Below, piece by piece: positions 43,411 to 53,362 of a stretch of 64,000 nucleotides of DNA (position 1 is the stretch's first letter; each line of letters begins with the position of its first letter). Source of the DNA: Fulvivirga sp. (GTDB taxonomy: Bacteria; Bacteroidota; Bacteroidia; Cytophagales; Cyclobacteriaceae); NCBI GenBank assembly GCA_028280565.1, contig JANQLQ010000198.1, positions 21,617 through 85,616 of the forward strand, written 5' to 3'. The notes below the pieces were generated by a model, which saw only the letters and a list, made by a program, of their open reading frames with translations, was not told the origin of the DNA and made no database searches. Position numbers and translations under genes: made by a program.

Positions 43411-46131
43411 TTAGAGTTTAAATGCATTAGCGATTATATTGGCCTGCTCTTCTTTGTGCACCTTGGGATAACCCGTGGCAGGGGATGCACTGGACTTTCT
43501 CGAAATGATCTTTAAATCGTATTCCGGCAAGGTTCGCAGCATAAAAGTCCAATATCCCATATTAGAAGGCTCTTCTTGTACCCACACCAGTTCCGGGGAG
43601 TTGTATTTTTTAAGAATAGCCTCAAACTGTTTTTTGGGGAAAGGGTGTAACTGCTCCACACGAACCAAGGCAATGTCTTTGATCTTTTTGGTTTGCTGCT
43701 CTTCAAGCAGGTCATAATAAACTTTACCGGTGCAAAGCAGTAGTCGTTTTACCGATTTTTTAGTGACATAACTGTCATCGATGATCTCTTTGAATTTCCC
43801 ATTGGTAAAGTCTGAAATAGGCGATACCACTTTTGGATGCCGCAGTAAGGATTTAGGTGAAAAGACCACGCAAGGCTTCCTGAAATGCCAGGTCAATTGC
43901 CTTCTGAACAGGTGGAAGATGTTGGCCGGGGTGGTGAGGTTTACTACGATTAGGTTATCTTCTGCCGCTAGTTGGAGAAATCGCTCCGGGCGTCCGTTAG
44001 AATGCTCCGGTCCTTGCCCTTCGTAGCCATGAGGCAGTAACATCACCAGGCCGTTCATACGTTGCCATTTAGATTCTGCGCTGACCACAAACTGGTCGAT
44101 CATAACCTGTCCGCCATTCCCAAAATCACCGAACTGGGCTTCCCAGATCACCAAAGCATTTGGTGTAGCCATGGCATAACCATATTCAAAGCCTAATACC
44201 CCAAATTCCGATAGTAATGAGTTATATATTCTTAGGGACTCTTGGTCTTCCTGTATATGATCTAACGGGCAATAGGGCTGGTTGGTGTTGGCATCGAAAA
44301 CATAAGCGTGCCGGTGAGAGAAAGTACCCCTTTTAATATCTTGACCGGACATCCTAACGATCTTCCGGTCGATCATCAAAGAGCCATAGGCCAGCAGCTC
44401 CGCATCGGCCCAGTTTAGCTCTTTTTTCTCGTAGAAGTTAGCTGTTCGATCTTTGATGAGCTTTTCGATCTGCTTAATGGGCTTAAAACCTTCCGGCAAA
44501 GAGATCAAGGCTTTGGCCACTTTATCGACCATTTCCTGGGAGATGCTTGTATCCGGTGACTTTTCAAAGTCTTTACTCACTGCCCTATCCAATGCTTTCC
44601 ACTCTTCTTCTATTTTTTGGGGTTTGTAGGGCAGCGGCTTTTGTTTTACCTCGTTCAGGCGGTCCTGTAGGGTTTTACGGAACTCTTTATCCAACGATTT
44701 TTCACGGTCCTGGTCAATATCCCCTCGCTCCACCAGTTGCTTTACATAGATCTCCCTGGGGTTGGGGTGTTTGGCGATCAGGTTGTAAAGTTTAGGTTGC
44801 GTGAACTTAGGCTCGTCACTTTCATTATGTCCATGCCTCCGGTAGCATAAGAGGTCTATGAAAATATCTTTACCAAAGGTGTAGCTATACTCTACAGCTA
44901 GGTTGGAAGCAAAGACCACCGCCTCCGGGTCGTCTCCGTTCACATGCAAGACCGGGGCGTCAATGATTTTTGCAACATCCGTACAATAGATACTGGAGCG
45001 GGCATCATCATAATCTGTAGTGAATCCCACTTGGTTATTGATCACGAAGTGGATCGTGCCTCCAGTACGATAGCCCGGCAATTGTGACATCTGGATCACT
45101 TCGTAAACGATCCCTTGCCCAGCCATAGCGGCATCCCCATGGATCAGCACGGACATGGCCTGCTTCAGGTCACCCCCATATTCGTCATCGATCTGTCCAC
45201 GCGTATATCCTAGTACCACGGGATCAACCGCTTCCAGGTGGGAAGGGTTGGGAGTGAGCTTGACGTAAATGTCTTTTTGCGCAGAAGTTTTGATCCGGCT
45301 GGAGTAGCCCAGGTGATATTTCACATCCCCATCACCCATGGTTAGGTCAGGATCAGTAGTTCCCTCAAATTCGCTGAAGATCTCCTCGTAGGTCTTGCCC
45401 ATGATATTGGCGAGCACATTTAAGCGACCTCGGTGGGCCATGCCTAATATCACCTCTTTTACTCCAAATTCAGAAGCTTTATTGATAATAGCATCTAAAG
45501 CGGGTATGGTGTTTTCACCGCCTTCCAAAGAGAATCTCTTCTGGCCTAAAAATTTGGTATGAAGGAAATTCTCAAAAACTACGGCTTCGTTCAGTTTTTG
45601 GAGTATTCTTTTTTTAGTATCAATGGGAGGATTAAGATTTAACCCCTCTTTTTCGCATTTCTTTTTAAACCAATCTAATACATCGCTATCACGAATATGC
45701 ATGTATTCATATCCAATAGGGCCGAGGTAAACCTTGTCTAGTGCTACTATGATATCTTTTAATTTGGCTTTGCCCAGTCCTATTTCATTGCCTACCACAA
45801 ATTCCGTATCCATGTCTTCCTTTTGAAGGCCAAATTCTTCCGGGGAAAGCCTCACCTTATGATCCCTACGTTGTCTTACAGGGTTTGTATCCGATTTCAA
45901 GTGACCGCGAGACCGGTAAGCGTGGATAAGATTTCTTACTTGTGTGTCCTTCGTGGAAACGGCCTCTCCCGTAGTAGCGCCGTTTTCACCGTATTTTTGA
46001 AGTGAGAACTCGAAACCTTCAAAAAACTTTTGCCATGATTCATCAACCGAGGTGGGATCTTTCTTAAAATCTGCGTACAACTCGTCTAAATAGCTGCCAT
46101 GAGCGTTCGCAATGTAGGAATATCTGTCCAT
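43411..46131 (-). CDS. odhA: 2-oxoglutarate dehydrogenase E1 (thiamin-diphosphate-dependent)
   Basis: 906 residues. First step of oxidative decarboxylation of 2-oxoglutarate in the citric acid cycle. N-terminus YSYIANAHGSYLDELYADFKKDP, then the ThDP domain with MAHRGRLNVLANIMGK, VKYHLGYSSR, LIHGDAAMAGQGIVYEV and VINNQVGFTTDY, and the C-terminal transketolase-like part with FGNGGQVMIDQFV and LLLCTGKVYYDL. Length and order match SucA/OdhA. First gene of the operon odhA-odhB-ATPase-TOPRIM-lpd, divergent from rpsP. Confidence 0.96.
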   Translation of the reverse strand: MDRYSYIANAHGSYLDELYADFKKDPTSVDESWQKFFEGFEFSLQKYGENGATTGEAVSTKDTQVRNLIHAYRSRGHLKSDTNPVRQRRDHKVRLSPEEFGLQKEDMDTEFVVGNEIGLGKAKLKDIIVALDKVYLGPIGYEYMHIRDSDVLDWFKKKCEKEGLNLNPPIDTKKRILQKLNEAVVFENFLHTKFLGQKRFSLEGGENTIPALDAIINKASEFGVKEVILGMAHRGRLNVLANIMGKTYEEIFSEFEGTTDPDLTMGDGDVKYHLGYSSRIKTSAQKDIYVKLTPNPSHLEAVDPVVLGYTRGQIDDEYGGDLKQAMSVLIHGDAAMAGQGIVYEVIQMSQLPGYRTGGTIHFVINNQVGFTTDYDDARSSIYCTDVAKIIDAPVLHVNGDDPEAVVFASNLAVEYSYTFGKDIFIDLLCYRRHGHNESDEPKFTQPKLYNLIAKHPNPREIYVKQLVERGDIDQDREKSLDKEFRKTLQDRLNEVKQKPLPYKPQKIEEEWKALDRAVSKDFEKSPDTSISQEMVDKVAKALISLPEGFKPIKQIEKLIKDRTANFYEKKELNWADAELLAYGSLMIDRKIVRMSGQDIKRGTFSHRHAYVFDANTNQPYCPLDHIQEDQESLRIYNSLLSEFGVLGFEYGYAMATPNALVIWEAQFGDFGNGGQVMIDQFVVSAESKWQRMNGLVMLLPHGYEGQGPEHSNGRPERFLQLAAEDNLIVVNLTTPANIFHLFRRQLTWHFRKPCVVFSPKSLLRHPKVVSPISDFTNGKFKEIIDDSYVTKKSVKRLLLCTGKVYYDLLEEQQTKKIKDIALVRVEQLHPFPKKQFEAILKKYNSPELVWVQEEPSNMGYWTFMLRTLPEYDLKIISRKSSASPATGYPKVHKEEQANIIANAFKL

Positions 46132-46158
46132 TTTCTATCTTTGTATGGGATCATATAA

Positions 46159-46166
46159 CAAAGTTA
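46159..46166 (-). promoter_or_regulatory. Candidate -7 element of the odh operon
   Basis: Minus strand TAACTTTG, 27 bases before the odhA ATG. No TTG lies at the ideal distance, so moderate support only. Confidence 0.4.
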
Positions 46167-46274
46167 GAGAACAAAAGTTCAATATTAAAATTTAACAACC
46201 GCTTAACCGAATTATAAGATTTTAAAGCTCATTTCATCCAATTAGCGAATACCAAAAAAGCCAGGGATACAGTG

Positions 46275-46302
46275 TTGATTATTGTAAAAAATTCTAACTT
46301 TG
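46275..46302 (+). promoter_or_regulatory. Promoter of the rpsP-rimM-trmD operon
   Basis: TTG (46275-46277), 17-base spacer and TAACTTTG (46295-46302), a good Bacteroidota promoter. The leader to rpsP would be about 47 bases. Confidence 0.7.
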
Positions 46303-46356
46303 CGCCTCATTAAAAATCACGGACGAGTTCCGTACATTTAATATTAACATTAAATA

Positions 46357-47298
46357 ATGGCAGTTAAAATCAGGTTAGCCCGCAGAGGGCGGAAAAGGAG
46401 AGCAATGTACGATGTAGTCGTAGCGGATGCTCGCGCACCACGAGATGGTCGATTTATTGAGAAGATCGGTAGGTATAATCCCAATACCGATCCGGCAACA
46501 ATTGAGCTTGACGAGACCAAGGCATTGGACTGGGTCATGAAAGGAGCACAGCCCACGGATACCGTGAGAGCTATGTTGTCTTACAGGGGGATTATGTTAA
46601 GAAAGCACTTACAAGTAGGAGTGAACAAAGGAGCAATCACGCAAGAAGAAGCCGATAAGAAATATGAAGCGTGGTTAGCCGAGAAAGAAGGTAAGATCCA
46701 AGCAAAACGGGATAAACTTGCACAAGCAGCTTCAACCAGCGCCAAGGCGAAGAAAGAAGCAGAAGCTAAAGTAAAAGAGGCACGTGCTGCGGCGTTGAAG
46801 AAAAGGGCAGATGAGGCAGCTGCTGAAACTACGGAAGCAGAAGCACCTGCACAAGAAGCCGAGGCAGAAGGTACGGCAGCCGAAGTAGAAGCAACCGCTG
46901 AGCAAGTGGAAGAGCAGGCACCGGCGCCCGTAGAGGAATCGCCTGTGGAAGAGCCTACAAGTGGAGATGCTCCTGCTGAAGAGCCCAAAGCTGAGGAGGC
47001 ACCCGCCCCAGGGCCTAAGGCCGAAGAAGTTCCTGCCGAGGAACCTAAAGTGGAAGAGGCTCCAGTAGAAGAACCAAAGGCAGAAGAGGCTCCAGCAGAA
47101 GAGCCTAAAGCGGCTGATGAAGCCACGGCTACCGAGGCCCCAGTCCAAGAGGAAACTCAACCGGCGGTCGAAGAAACGAAAGAAGAAGCCCCGGCAGAAG
47201 AAGCGAAAGCCGAGGCAACCCCGGAAGAGCCTAAGGCCGAAGCGGATACAGAAGCTGATGCCACAGGGGACAAACCTGCCGAGGAAGAGAAGAAATAA
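46357..47298 (+). CDS. rpsP: 30S ribosomal protein S16 with very long acidic C-terminal tail
   Basis: The first ~90 residues are a complete bS16 ([20 protein letters not shown], with [17 protein letters not shown]). The protein then continues to 313 residues. Residues 100-145 are Lys/Ala-rich and helical ([17 protein letters not shown]). Residues about 150-313 are almost purely Ala, Glu, Pro, Lys, Thr and Val, with repeated units of the type [14 protein letters not shown]. Bacteroidota S16 proteins often have tails, but usually total well under 200 residues. The tail runs in one open frame to the stop, 9 bases before rimM. It is probably an unstructured extension on the ribosome surface; function unknown. 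Confidence 0.94.
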   Translation: MAVKIRLARRGRKRRAMYDVVVADARAPRDGRFIEKIGRYNPNTDPATIELDETKALDWVMKGAQPTDTVRAMLSYRGIMLRKHLQVGVNKGAITQEEADKKYEAWLAEKEGKIQAKRDKLAQAASTSAKAKKEAEAKVKEARAAALKKRADEAAAETTEAEAPAQEAEAEGTAAEVEATAEQVEEQAPAPVEESPVEEPTSGDAPAEEPKAEEAPAPGPKAEEVPAEEPKVEEAPVEEPKAEEAPAEEPKAADEATATEAPVQEETQPAVEETKEEAPAEEAKAEATPEEPKAEADTEADATGDKPAEEEKK

Positions 47299-47307
47299 AT
47301 AAGGCAT

Positions 47308-47835
47308 ATGAATATTGATGAATGTTACCAACTTGGTCACGTCATCAAAACACATGGGCTTAAGGGTGAGGTCAATATCTTTTTGGATGTAGATCACCCA
47401 TCGGAATACCAGGAATTGGGATCAGTTTTTGTGGAGATAAACCAAAAGCTGGTCCCTTTCTTTATTGAATCCATCCAATTAAAGGGAAACAAGGCCCTGG
47501 TGAAATTTGAGGATGTAGACTCGTTGGAAGAGGCGGAAGAGTTACAATCCAAAAGGATTTACAGGCCATTGACCAGCTTACCTGGCCTAGATGAGGATCA
47601 ATTTTATTACCACGAGATCATTGGCTACCAAGTCAAGGATGTGAAGGGTGAGAAACTTGGCGTTGTGAAAAATGTGTATACTTCCGGCGCACAGGACCTC
47701 TTGGCCATAGCATACCGGGGGAAAGAGATATTGATCCCTGTGGCAGATGAGATCCTTAAAAAGGTAGACCGGGACCAAGAAATGCTGGAGGTAGCCATTC
47801 CCGCAGGCTTGTTAGAGATTTACTTGGATGAATAG
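47308..47835 (+). CDS. rimM: Ribosome maturation factor RimM
   Basis: 175 residues, normal length. N-terminal RimM domain (CYQLGHVIKTHGLKGEVNIFLD) and C-terminal PRC-barrel (about 95-170, DQFYYHEIIGYQVKD, then EILIPVADEILKKVD). Binds S19 and assists 16S processing and 30S assembly. It lies between rpsP and trmD as in most bacteria, and its stop codon is immediately followed by the trmD ATG. Confidence 0.95.
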   Translation: MNIDECYQLGHVIKTHGLKGEVNIFLDVDHPSEYQELGSVFVEINQKLVPFFIESIQLKGNKALVKFEDVDSLEEAEELQSKRIYRPLTSLPGLDEDQFYYHEIIGYQVKDVKGEKLGVVKNVYTSGAQDLLAIAYRGKEILIPVADEILKKVDRDQEMLEVAIPAGLLEIYLDE

Positions 47836-48525
47836 ATGAGGATAGACATCATAACCTGCTTACCGAAGCTTTTAGAAAGTCCATTTTCGGATTCTATCCT
47901 AAAACGAGCGCAAAGTAAACGCCTGGTAGAGGTGCATGTGCATGATCTCCGGCAATATGCCATAGATAAACACAAGAGGGTGGACGATTACGCTTATGGC
48001 GGTGGCGCTGGGATGGTACTGATGGTAGAGCCGATCGTGCGATGCATTCGGGCATTGCAGGCCGATAGGGAATACGATGACATTATTTACACTAGCCCGG
48101 ATGGTGAGTTATTCACCCAGCCTGTGGCCAACGAGCTTTCGATCAAAAAGAATTTGCTCATCCTTTGCGGACATTATAAAGGAGTGGACGAGAGGATACG
48201 TGAGCATTTTGTCACGCGCGAGCTCAGCATTGGTAATTATGTGCTTTCCGGCGGCGAATTGGCGGCAGCGGTTATTTCCGATGCGGTCATACGGCTGATC
48301 CCCGGGGTGCTTTCCGATGAGACTTCCGCGCTGACCGACTCTTTCCAAGATGGGTTGGTCGCCCCGCCCGTTTACACCCGGCCCGCCGAATTCGAAGGAC
48401 TTAAAGTCCCGGGGGTTTTGTTGTCAGGCCATGAAAAGAATATTGAACAATGGCGATTCGAACAATCCGTACAGCGCACCCAAGAGAGAAGGCCGGGGTT
48501 GCTAGGTGACGATAAAACGAATTGA
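47836..48525 (+). CDS. trmD: tRNA (guanine-N1)-methyltransferase TrmD
   Basis: 229 residues. Methylates G37 of tRNAs using S-adenosylmethionine through a trefoil-knot (SPOUT) site. Diagnostic pieces: [54 protein letters not shown], the knot segment [16 protein letters not shown], and [28 protein letters not shown] end (here [12 protein letters not shown]). The usual fourth gene of this operon, rplS, does not follow. Confidence 0.95.
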   Translation: MRIDIITCLPKLLESPFSDSILKRAQSKRLVEVHVHDLRQYAIDKHKRVDDYAYGGGAGMVLMVEPIVRCIRALQADREYDDIIYTSPDGELFTQPVANELSIKKNLLILCGHYKGVDERIREHFVTRELSIGNYVLSGGELAAAVISDAVIRLIPGVLSDETSALTDSFQDGLVAPPVYTRPAEFEGLKVPGVLLSGHEKNIEQWRFEQSVQRTQERRPGLLGDDKTN

Positions 48526-48711
48526 ATGGCAGTTCACCAGGGTGGACCTACAGTCACTGGCGAGCAAAAGCCCAGGGACAACCCAATTCATTAACCCTTC
48601 AGCCCATCACCTGGCTGCCATCAACAAATCGCAGATCAGCGGGTCAATGTAGACCTAAACTTGTAATTATTTGCTATTTTCGCCGTTCAAAATCAAGACC
48701 CCGTTGCGCAA

Positions 48712-51681
48712 ATGGATTTTAAGAAAATAAATAACATTGGAGGCTGGTCACTTTTCGGTTTCTCTACACTGGTATATTTTTTAACTGTAGAGGAAACGGC
48801 AAGTTACTGGGATTGTGGCGAATTTATAGCGGTTTCATACAAACTAATGGTGCCCCATCCGCCGGGAGCTCCCTTTTTCTTATTATTAGGCAGGGTCTTT
48901 TCTTTCTTAGCTTTTGGAGATGTAACACAAGTAGCCTTTTGGATCAATATGATCAGTGTATTGGGCAGTGGGTTTACCATATTATTTCTTTTCTGGACCA
49001 TCTCCATGTTTGCGCGTAAGATCTTAAAAATACAGCCGGGGGAAGAGGTAACTGTGCCCCAGGTAGCATTGATCATTGGCTCAAGCGCCATTGGAGCGCT
49101 GGTGTATACATTTTCTGATTCCTTTTGGTTTTCGGCGGTTGAGGGGGAGGTATATGCCATGTCCTCGTTCTTTACCGCCTTCGTAGTGTGGGCGATCTTG
49201 AAATGGGACCTGATGGAAGACGAAAGCAGGGCCAACCGCTGGCTTATTCTCATTGCTTACATGATGGGGCTGTCTATCGGTGTCCACCTTTTGAACCTTG
49301 TGACTATACCTGCCTTGGGATTGATCTATTATTTTAAAAAGTTCAAGGATCCCGGGGTATGGGGCATTGTAGCCACCATGGTGATCAGCGGTTTTATGGT
49401 GATTTTCATCAACAATATCATTATCCCTGGGTTCCCGTCCATTGCCGGGCATTTCGAGATCTTTTTCGTGAATAACGTGGGCCTACCCTTCGGCTCTGGC
49501 GCCTTGATCTTTGGTAGTTTGATTGTAGGAGGTTTGGTATGGGGTATCTTCTATTCGATCAAACATCAGAAAGCTATCTTGAACACGGTGCTGCTGGGTA
49601 CAGCGTTTATCCTGATTGGCTATAGTTCATATACCTTAGTCTTGATCCGTTCCCAATACAATCCACCGATTGATCAGAACAATCCCGAGGATGTCATGTC
49701 GTTCGTCAAATATTTGAAACGCGAACAATATGGTAGCCGCCCGCTTTTACATGGGCAGTATTTTACCGCCCAGCCAGTAGGTACCAAGGAGGGCGCACCT
49801 GAATACATTAAGGGTGAGCACAAATACGAAGTGGCCGACCGCAGGATCTCTTATGAATATGATCCTAGCCATACTACACTTTTACCAAGAATGTACAGTA
49901 GTGATCCTCGGCATATCGAACGGTACCGGGAGGTGACCAATTTGAGGGAAGGGGAGAAGCCTTCTTTTGGAGATAACCTTACCTTTATGATCAAACACCA
50001 AATGGGGTGGATGTACATGCGCTACTTCCTCTTTAACTTCGCCGGGAGAGAAAGCGATATCCAAGACGCCAACTGGTTAAGCCCGTTGGACGCCTTTGAG
50101 GACGTACCGGAAGCAATAGCGAACAACCGGGGAAGGAATAATTATTTTATGATCCCCCTGCTGCTTGGACTCGTCGGCTTGTTTTTCCATTATCAGAAGG
50201 ATAAAAAGAATTTCGCCGTAGTGGCACTCTTTTTTTTCCTAACAGGCCTAGCATTGATTCTTTATTTGAACTCTCCACCCATTGAGCCCCGGGAACGCGA
50301 TTATATTTATGCAGGTTCGTATTATGCGTTTGCGATTTGGGTAGGCTTCGCTGTTCTTGCTTTGGCGGAGCTATTGAAAAGATTTATGGCTGAAAAGACC
50401 TCGGCTATAGCCGCTTCGGCAATATGTTTGATCGCCCCGGCGATCATGGCCCAGCAAAATTGGGATGATCACGACCGTTCCGATCGTTTCTTTTCCGTTG
50501 ACTCTGCCAAGAACTTCCTAGCCTCGTGCGCACCTAACGCCGTGTTGTATACCGGTGGGGATAATGACACTTTCCCGTTGTGGTACTCCCAGGATGTAGA
50601 AGGTTTCCGCACAGATATGCGCGTTATTGTTTTGAGTTACTACAATACGGATTGGTATATTGAGCAAATGATGCGGCAAGTATACGAGTCGGAAGCTTTG
50701 CCGTACACGCTGACTTTGGAGAACTACCGCCAAGGAGGGCCGAATGATTATCTTCCTTACGAGGACCTCGGCCTGAAGAGTATTGATGTAAAGCAATATT
50801 TACAGCTTTTGAAAAACGATGATAAGCGGTTGAAATATCCCACCTCGCAAGATGTAAATATGCTGCCAAGCCGGACTCTGACCCTTAATATCGACAAAGA
50901 GAAGGTAAGGAGCTTGGGTATTATCCCGGAAGGAATGGATAGTTTGCTAGTAGACCGGATGGTACTTCAAATGAAAAGAGGACGTAATGCCCTTGAAAAG
51001 AAGGATCTAGCGATCCTGGATAACATTGCCACCGCGGATTGGGAACGCCCGATCTATATCAATAATACATCTATGCAGCAGATCAGCTTTGATCTTAAAC
51101 CTTACGCCATCCAAGAGGGGAACGCATTCAGGATACTGCCAATACGAAATCCAAACCCACGTAAGGATTTTGTAAATACCGATAAGATGTATGAGAATGT
51201 AATGAGCAACTTTTATTTCCGGGAATTAGATAATCCCAATGCCTACTTCAACCAGGATTATCGAAATTTCGTACAAAATCATCGTAGCAGTTTAAATACC
51301 CTGGCTACTACACTGCTGGACGAAGGGGACAATGAACGTGCAAAAAAAGTATTGCTTAGGAGCTTAGAGGCTATGCCGGATAAGTCCATTTCTTATGACT
51401 TGACCAATAGCACTATGGTCGATCTACTTTTTAAAGTAGGGGAAAGCGATAAGGCACTGGAAATATCACAGACTATGGGGGATCGCTCCTTGGAAATGGT
51501 CACCTACCTGGTCAACCAGAAAAAGGACATGGGCCTGGAATTGCAAATGAATCTCTTTATCTTGGGAGAGCTACAGCGCAGCCTCAACGCAAATGGCCAT
51601 GAAGAATTAGCGAAGACATTTGAAGATGCTTACAACCAAGCCGTAGGCCAGCTACAGATGATCAACCGGGGAGCCTTGTGA
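48712..51681 (+). CDS. DUF2723 polytopic membrane protein (GT117-like glycosyltransferase)
   Basis: 989 residues. About 12-13 transmembrane helices occupy the first ~590 residues. The N-terminal signature TASYWDCGEFIAVSYKLMVPHPPGAPFFLLLGR is diagnostic of DUF2723; its Asp/Glu (D and E in WDCGEF) resemble the catalytic acid of GT-C mannosyltransferases. A second landmark is NSPPIEPRERDYIYAGSYYAF. The last ~400 residues are soluble, with a TPR-like helical end (about 860-980). These proteins are thought to add sugar to exported proteins or lipids in Bacteroidota. It follows trmD by 186 bases and is probably separately transcribed. Confidence 0.88.
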   Translation: MDFKKINNIGGWSLFGFSTLVYFLTVEETASYWDCGEFIAVSYKLMVPHPPGAPFFLLLGRVFSFLAFGDVTQVAFWINMISVLGSGFTILFLFWTISMFARKILKIQPGEEVTVPQVALIIGSSAIGALVYTFSDSFWFSAVEGEVYAMSSFFTAFVVWAILKWDLMEDESRANRWLILIAYMMGLSIGVHLLNLVTIPALGLIYYFKKFKDPGVWGIVATMVISGFMVIFINNIIIPGFPSIAGHFEIFFVNNVGLPFGSGALIFGSLIVGGLVWGIFYSIKHQKAILNTVLLGTAFILIGYSSYTLVLIRSQYNPPIDQNNPEDVMSFVKYLKREQYGSRPLLHGQYFTAQPVGTKEGAPEYIKGEHKYEVADRRISYEYDPSHTTLLPRMYSSDPRHIERYREVTNLREGEKPSFGDNLTFMIKHQMGWMYMRYFLFNFAGRESDIQDANWLSPLDAFEDVPEAIANNRGRNNYFMIPLLLGLVGLFFHYQKDKKNFAVVALFFFLTGLALILYLNSPPIEPRERDYIYAGSYYAFAIWVGFAVLALAELLKRFMAEKTSAIAASAICLIAPAIMAQQNWDDHDRSDRFFSVDSAKNFLASCAPNAVLYTGGDNDTFPLWYSQDVEGFRTDMRVIVLSYYNTDWYIEQMMRQVYESEALPYTLTLENYRQGGPNDYLPYEDLGLKSIDVKQYLQLLKNDDKRLKYPTSQDVNMLPSRTLTLNIDKEKVRSLGIIPEGMDSLLVDRMVLQMKRGRNALEKKDLAILDNIATADWERPIYINNTSMQQISFDLKPYAIQEGNAFRILPIRNPNPRKDFVNTDKMYENVMSNFYFRELDNPNAYFNQDYRNFVQNHRSSLNTLATTLLDEGDNERAKKVLLRSLEAMPDKSISYDLTNSTMVDLLFKVGESDKALEISQTMGDRSLEMVTYLVNQKKDMGLELQMNLFILGELQRSLNANGHEELAKTFEDAYNQAVGQLQMINRGAL

Positions 51682-51707
51682 TCTGTGGATATTAAGCCAG
51701 AAGCGGC

Positions 51708-51742
51708 TAGGTGATTAAGGATTAGCATAACTTAATCACCTA
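51708..51742. terminator. Hairpin between convergent genes
   Basis: TAGGTGATTAAG (51708-51719) and its exact reverse complement CTTAATCACCTA (51731-51742) form a 12-bp stem with an 11-base loop. It lies between the convergent ends of the DUF2723 and SRPBCC genes. No T-tract, so its terminator role is a guess from position. Confidence 0.45.
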
Positions 51743-51762
51743 ACAGCATAATACCTGGCTAC

Positions 51763-52263
51763 TTACGAAGTAATAACATCTATTAATTCCACTTTCTTAT
51801 TTCTCAAGTCTACCCCTCCTTCTAAGATCGACTTCAGGTTGATAAGGTAAAAGATCCATCCCCGGGAGTCGCCGACATAGTGTTTAAGCATAGTGGTCTC
51901 ATCCGTAGGGAGGTCGCTTTCAATCAATTCTACGATCGTTTCTCCAGCTTCAGTGTAAAGGCTTACAGTTACTGGACAGTCCATCGAAAACGTAAAACTA
52001 AAGACTTTATAACCATCTGCTTTTAACACTTTCCCTTTTTCAACGACAGAATCAGGATAACCGTGCCAGTACCATTCATACGTATCCCCCTGCTGGATGG
52101 GCGAATCGCCATCGCGGACATTCCCGTCCGGATCTTTAAAAATAGCATTTCTTAGAAACCACCGCTCAAGACCATTAGCAGTGCTCCATAAGTGGTATAC
52201 CGCATCGGTGTCTTTTTGAATGTTCACCCTAAGTTTGAATTGACTCCATTGATCGTTTTCCAT
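51763..52263 (-). CDS. SRPBCC/START-like domain protein
   Basis: 166 residues, cytoplasmic. The pattern LRVNIQKDTDAVYHLWSTANGLERWFLR at the start and a C-terminal helix (TTMLKHYVGDSRGWIFYLINLKSILEGG) is that of AHSA1/SRPBCC proteins, a helix-grip fold with a hydrophobic pocket. Such proteins bind lipids or hydrophobic small molecules or assist chaperones; the ligand here is unknown. The product ends VELIDVITS. It is the next minus-strand gene after the AraC regulator. Confidence 0.82.
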   Translation of the reverse strand: MENDQWSQFKLRVNIQKDTDAVYHLWSTANGLERWFLRNAIFKDPDGNVRDGDSPIQQGDTYEWYWHGYPDSVVEKGKVLKADGYKVFSFTFSMDCPVTVSLYTEAGETIVELIESDLPTDETTMLKHYVGDSRGWIFYLINLKSILEGGVDLRNKKVELIDVITS

Positions 52264-52392
52264 AATTTGATTGTTTTTGAGCTAATCTAGACAAGGCTTT
52301 CTCATATGATTTATTGAAAATTGAGAATTCCCACCAGGGCAATGAAGATCGAACAATGCTTCTGAAAAGCATGAATTTTTCTTTTTAGCAGT

Positions 52393-53289
52393 CTAAATTT
52401 TTCCCCGGAACTGGGTAGGAGATTGCCCAGTGCATTGTTTAAAGAGAATACTAAACGATGAGATACTCTCAAAACCTACTTCATGGCATACCGCGGATAC
52501 GGGCAGATCAGTAGTGCGGAGCAATTCTTTTGCGTGGCTCAGCCGGACACTTTTCAGGTATTGGTAGGGCGTTTTACCATAAGCTTGTTTGAAGAGCCTT
52601 AAAAAATGTTCTGCGTTCAACATGGATATATCTGCTAAGTGGTCAAGTTTGATGGGGTCCGCATGATTAGAGTCCATCCAATTTTTAGTGATCGCCAGTC
52701 TTTTGTACAGGTCGATCCGGGTAGAGGTTTTTACCACTTTGAGTTTTGATGATACCTGGATAGCGCTGTAATTCTCATGGATGATGTACTCTAAAATGGA
52801 CCTTACGATCATATCGGCCTTTAATGCATGGAAAGAAGCACAGCTGTTTCCCAAAGCTATCAGTGCAGGTAAATGTTGTTTTAAGCTCGCATTTTCGTAA
52901 TGGACATGTTCAACCAGTGAGAAGTCACCTGGGGCAGAGGCAGGGAATCCAGTACTTTCCTTTCGAAAGAAAATTTTTCTTGCTACCAAGTCGGCCAGTG
53001 TAGTATTAAAACAAAGTATGACGACGTATCCCCCGGATTTCCCCAAGGTAAAGGATAAAGTACTTCCCCTGTTTACGACTAAAAAACTATTCTCATCCAG
53101 TGTAACACGAGAACCATTGATATTGAATTTTCCCCAACCCTTCAGCATAGCGACCATGCTAAAAGCGGTAAAGTACCCCGGGAAATCTACCGGGGATTGG
53201 CTTTTCATTAGAAATAAACAATGATCCGGAAACGTAGGAATGTCTCCCGTTGATACAAAGTGCCGCTTCGACAAATGCTTTAAGATCAT
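52393..53289 (-). CDS. AraC-family transcriptional regulator
   Basis: 298 residues. N-terminal cupin-like sensing domain (about 25-130, DFPGYFTAFSMVAMLKGWGKF, then VTLDENSFLVVNRG). C-terminal double helix-turn-helix (about 195-298) with LDHLADISMLNAEHFLRLFKQAYGKTPYQYLKSVRL and AVCHEVGFESISSFSILFKQCTGQSPTQFR. Probably controls a neighbouring or distant gene in response to a small ligand. The downstream SRPBCC gene is a possible but unproved target. Confidence 0.92.
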   Translation of the reverse strand: MILKHLSKRHFVSTGDIPTFPDHCLFLMKSQSPVDFPGYFTAFSMVAMLKGWGKFNINGSRVTLDENSFLVVNRGSTLSFTLGKSGGYVVILCFNTTLADLVARKIFFRKESTGFPASAPGDFSLVEHVHYENASLKQHLPALIALGNSCASFHALKADMIVRSILEYIIHENYSAIQVSSKLKVVKTSTRIDLYKRLAITKNWMDSNHADPIKLDHLADISMLNAEHFLRLFKQAYGKTPYQYLKSVRLSHAKELLRTTDLPVSAVCHEVGFESISSFSILFKQCTGQSPTQFRGKI

Positions 53290-53362
53290 TACTTTACGAC
53301 TAGGTTCCTCGAGGGTGGAGCACCACTACCTAGTGGTGTTGCAAGTTAAGAAATTAGGCTAG

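Noticed and set aside
46581..47397. Two long minus-strand open frames opposite rpsP
   Set aside because: Low-complexity Ser/Ala- or Phe/Leu/Cys/Arg-rich products mirrored from the repetitive rpsP tail; no independent evidence.
48522..48722. 66-codon plus-strand open frame after trmD
   Set aside because: Overlaps both trmD and the DUF2723 start; composition is not protein-like.
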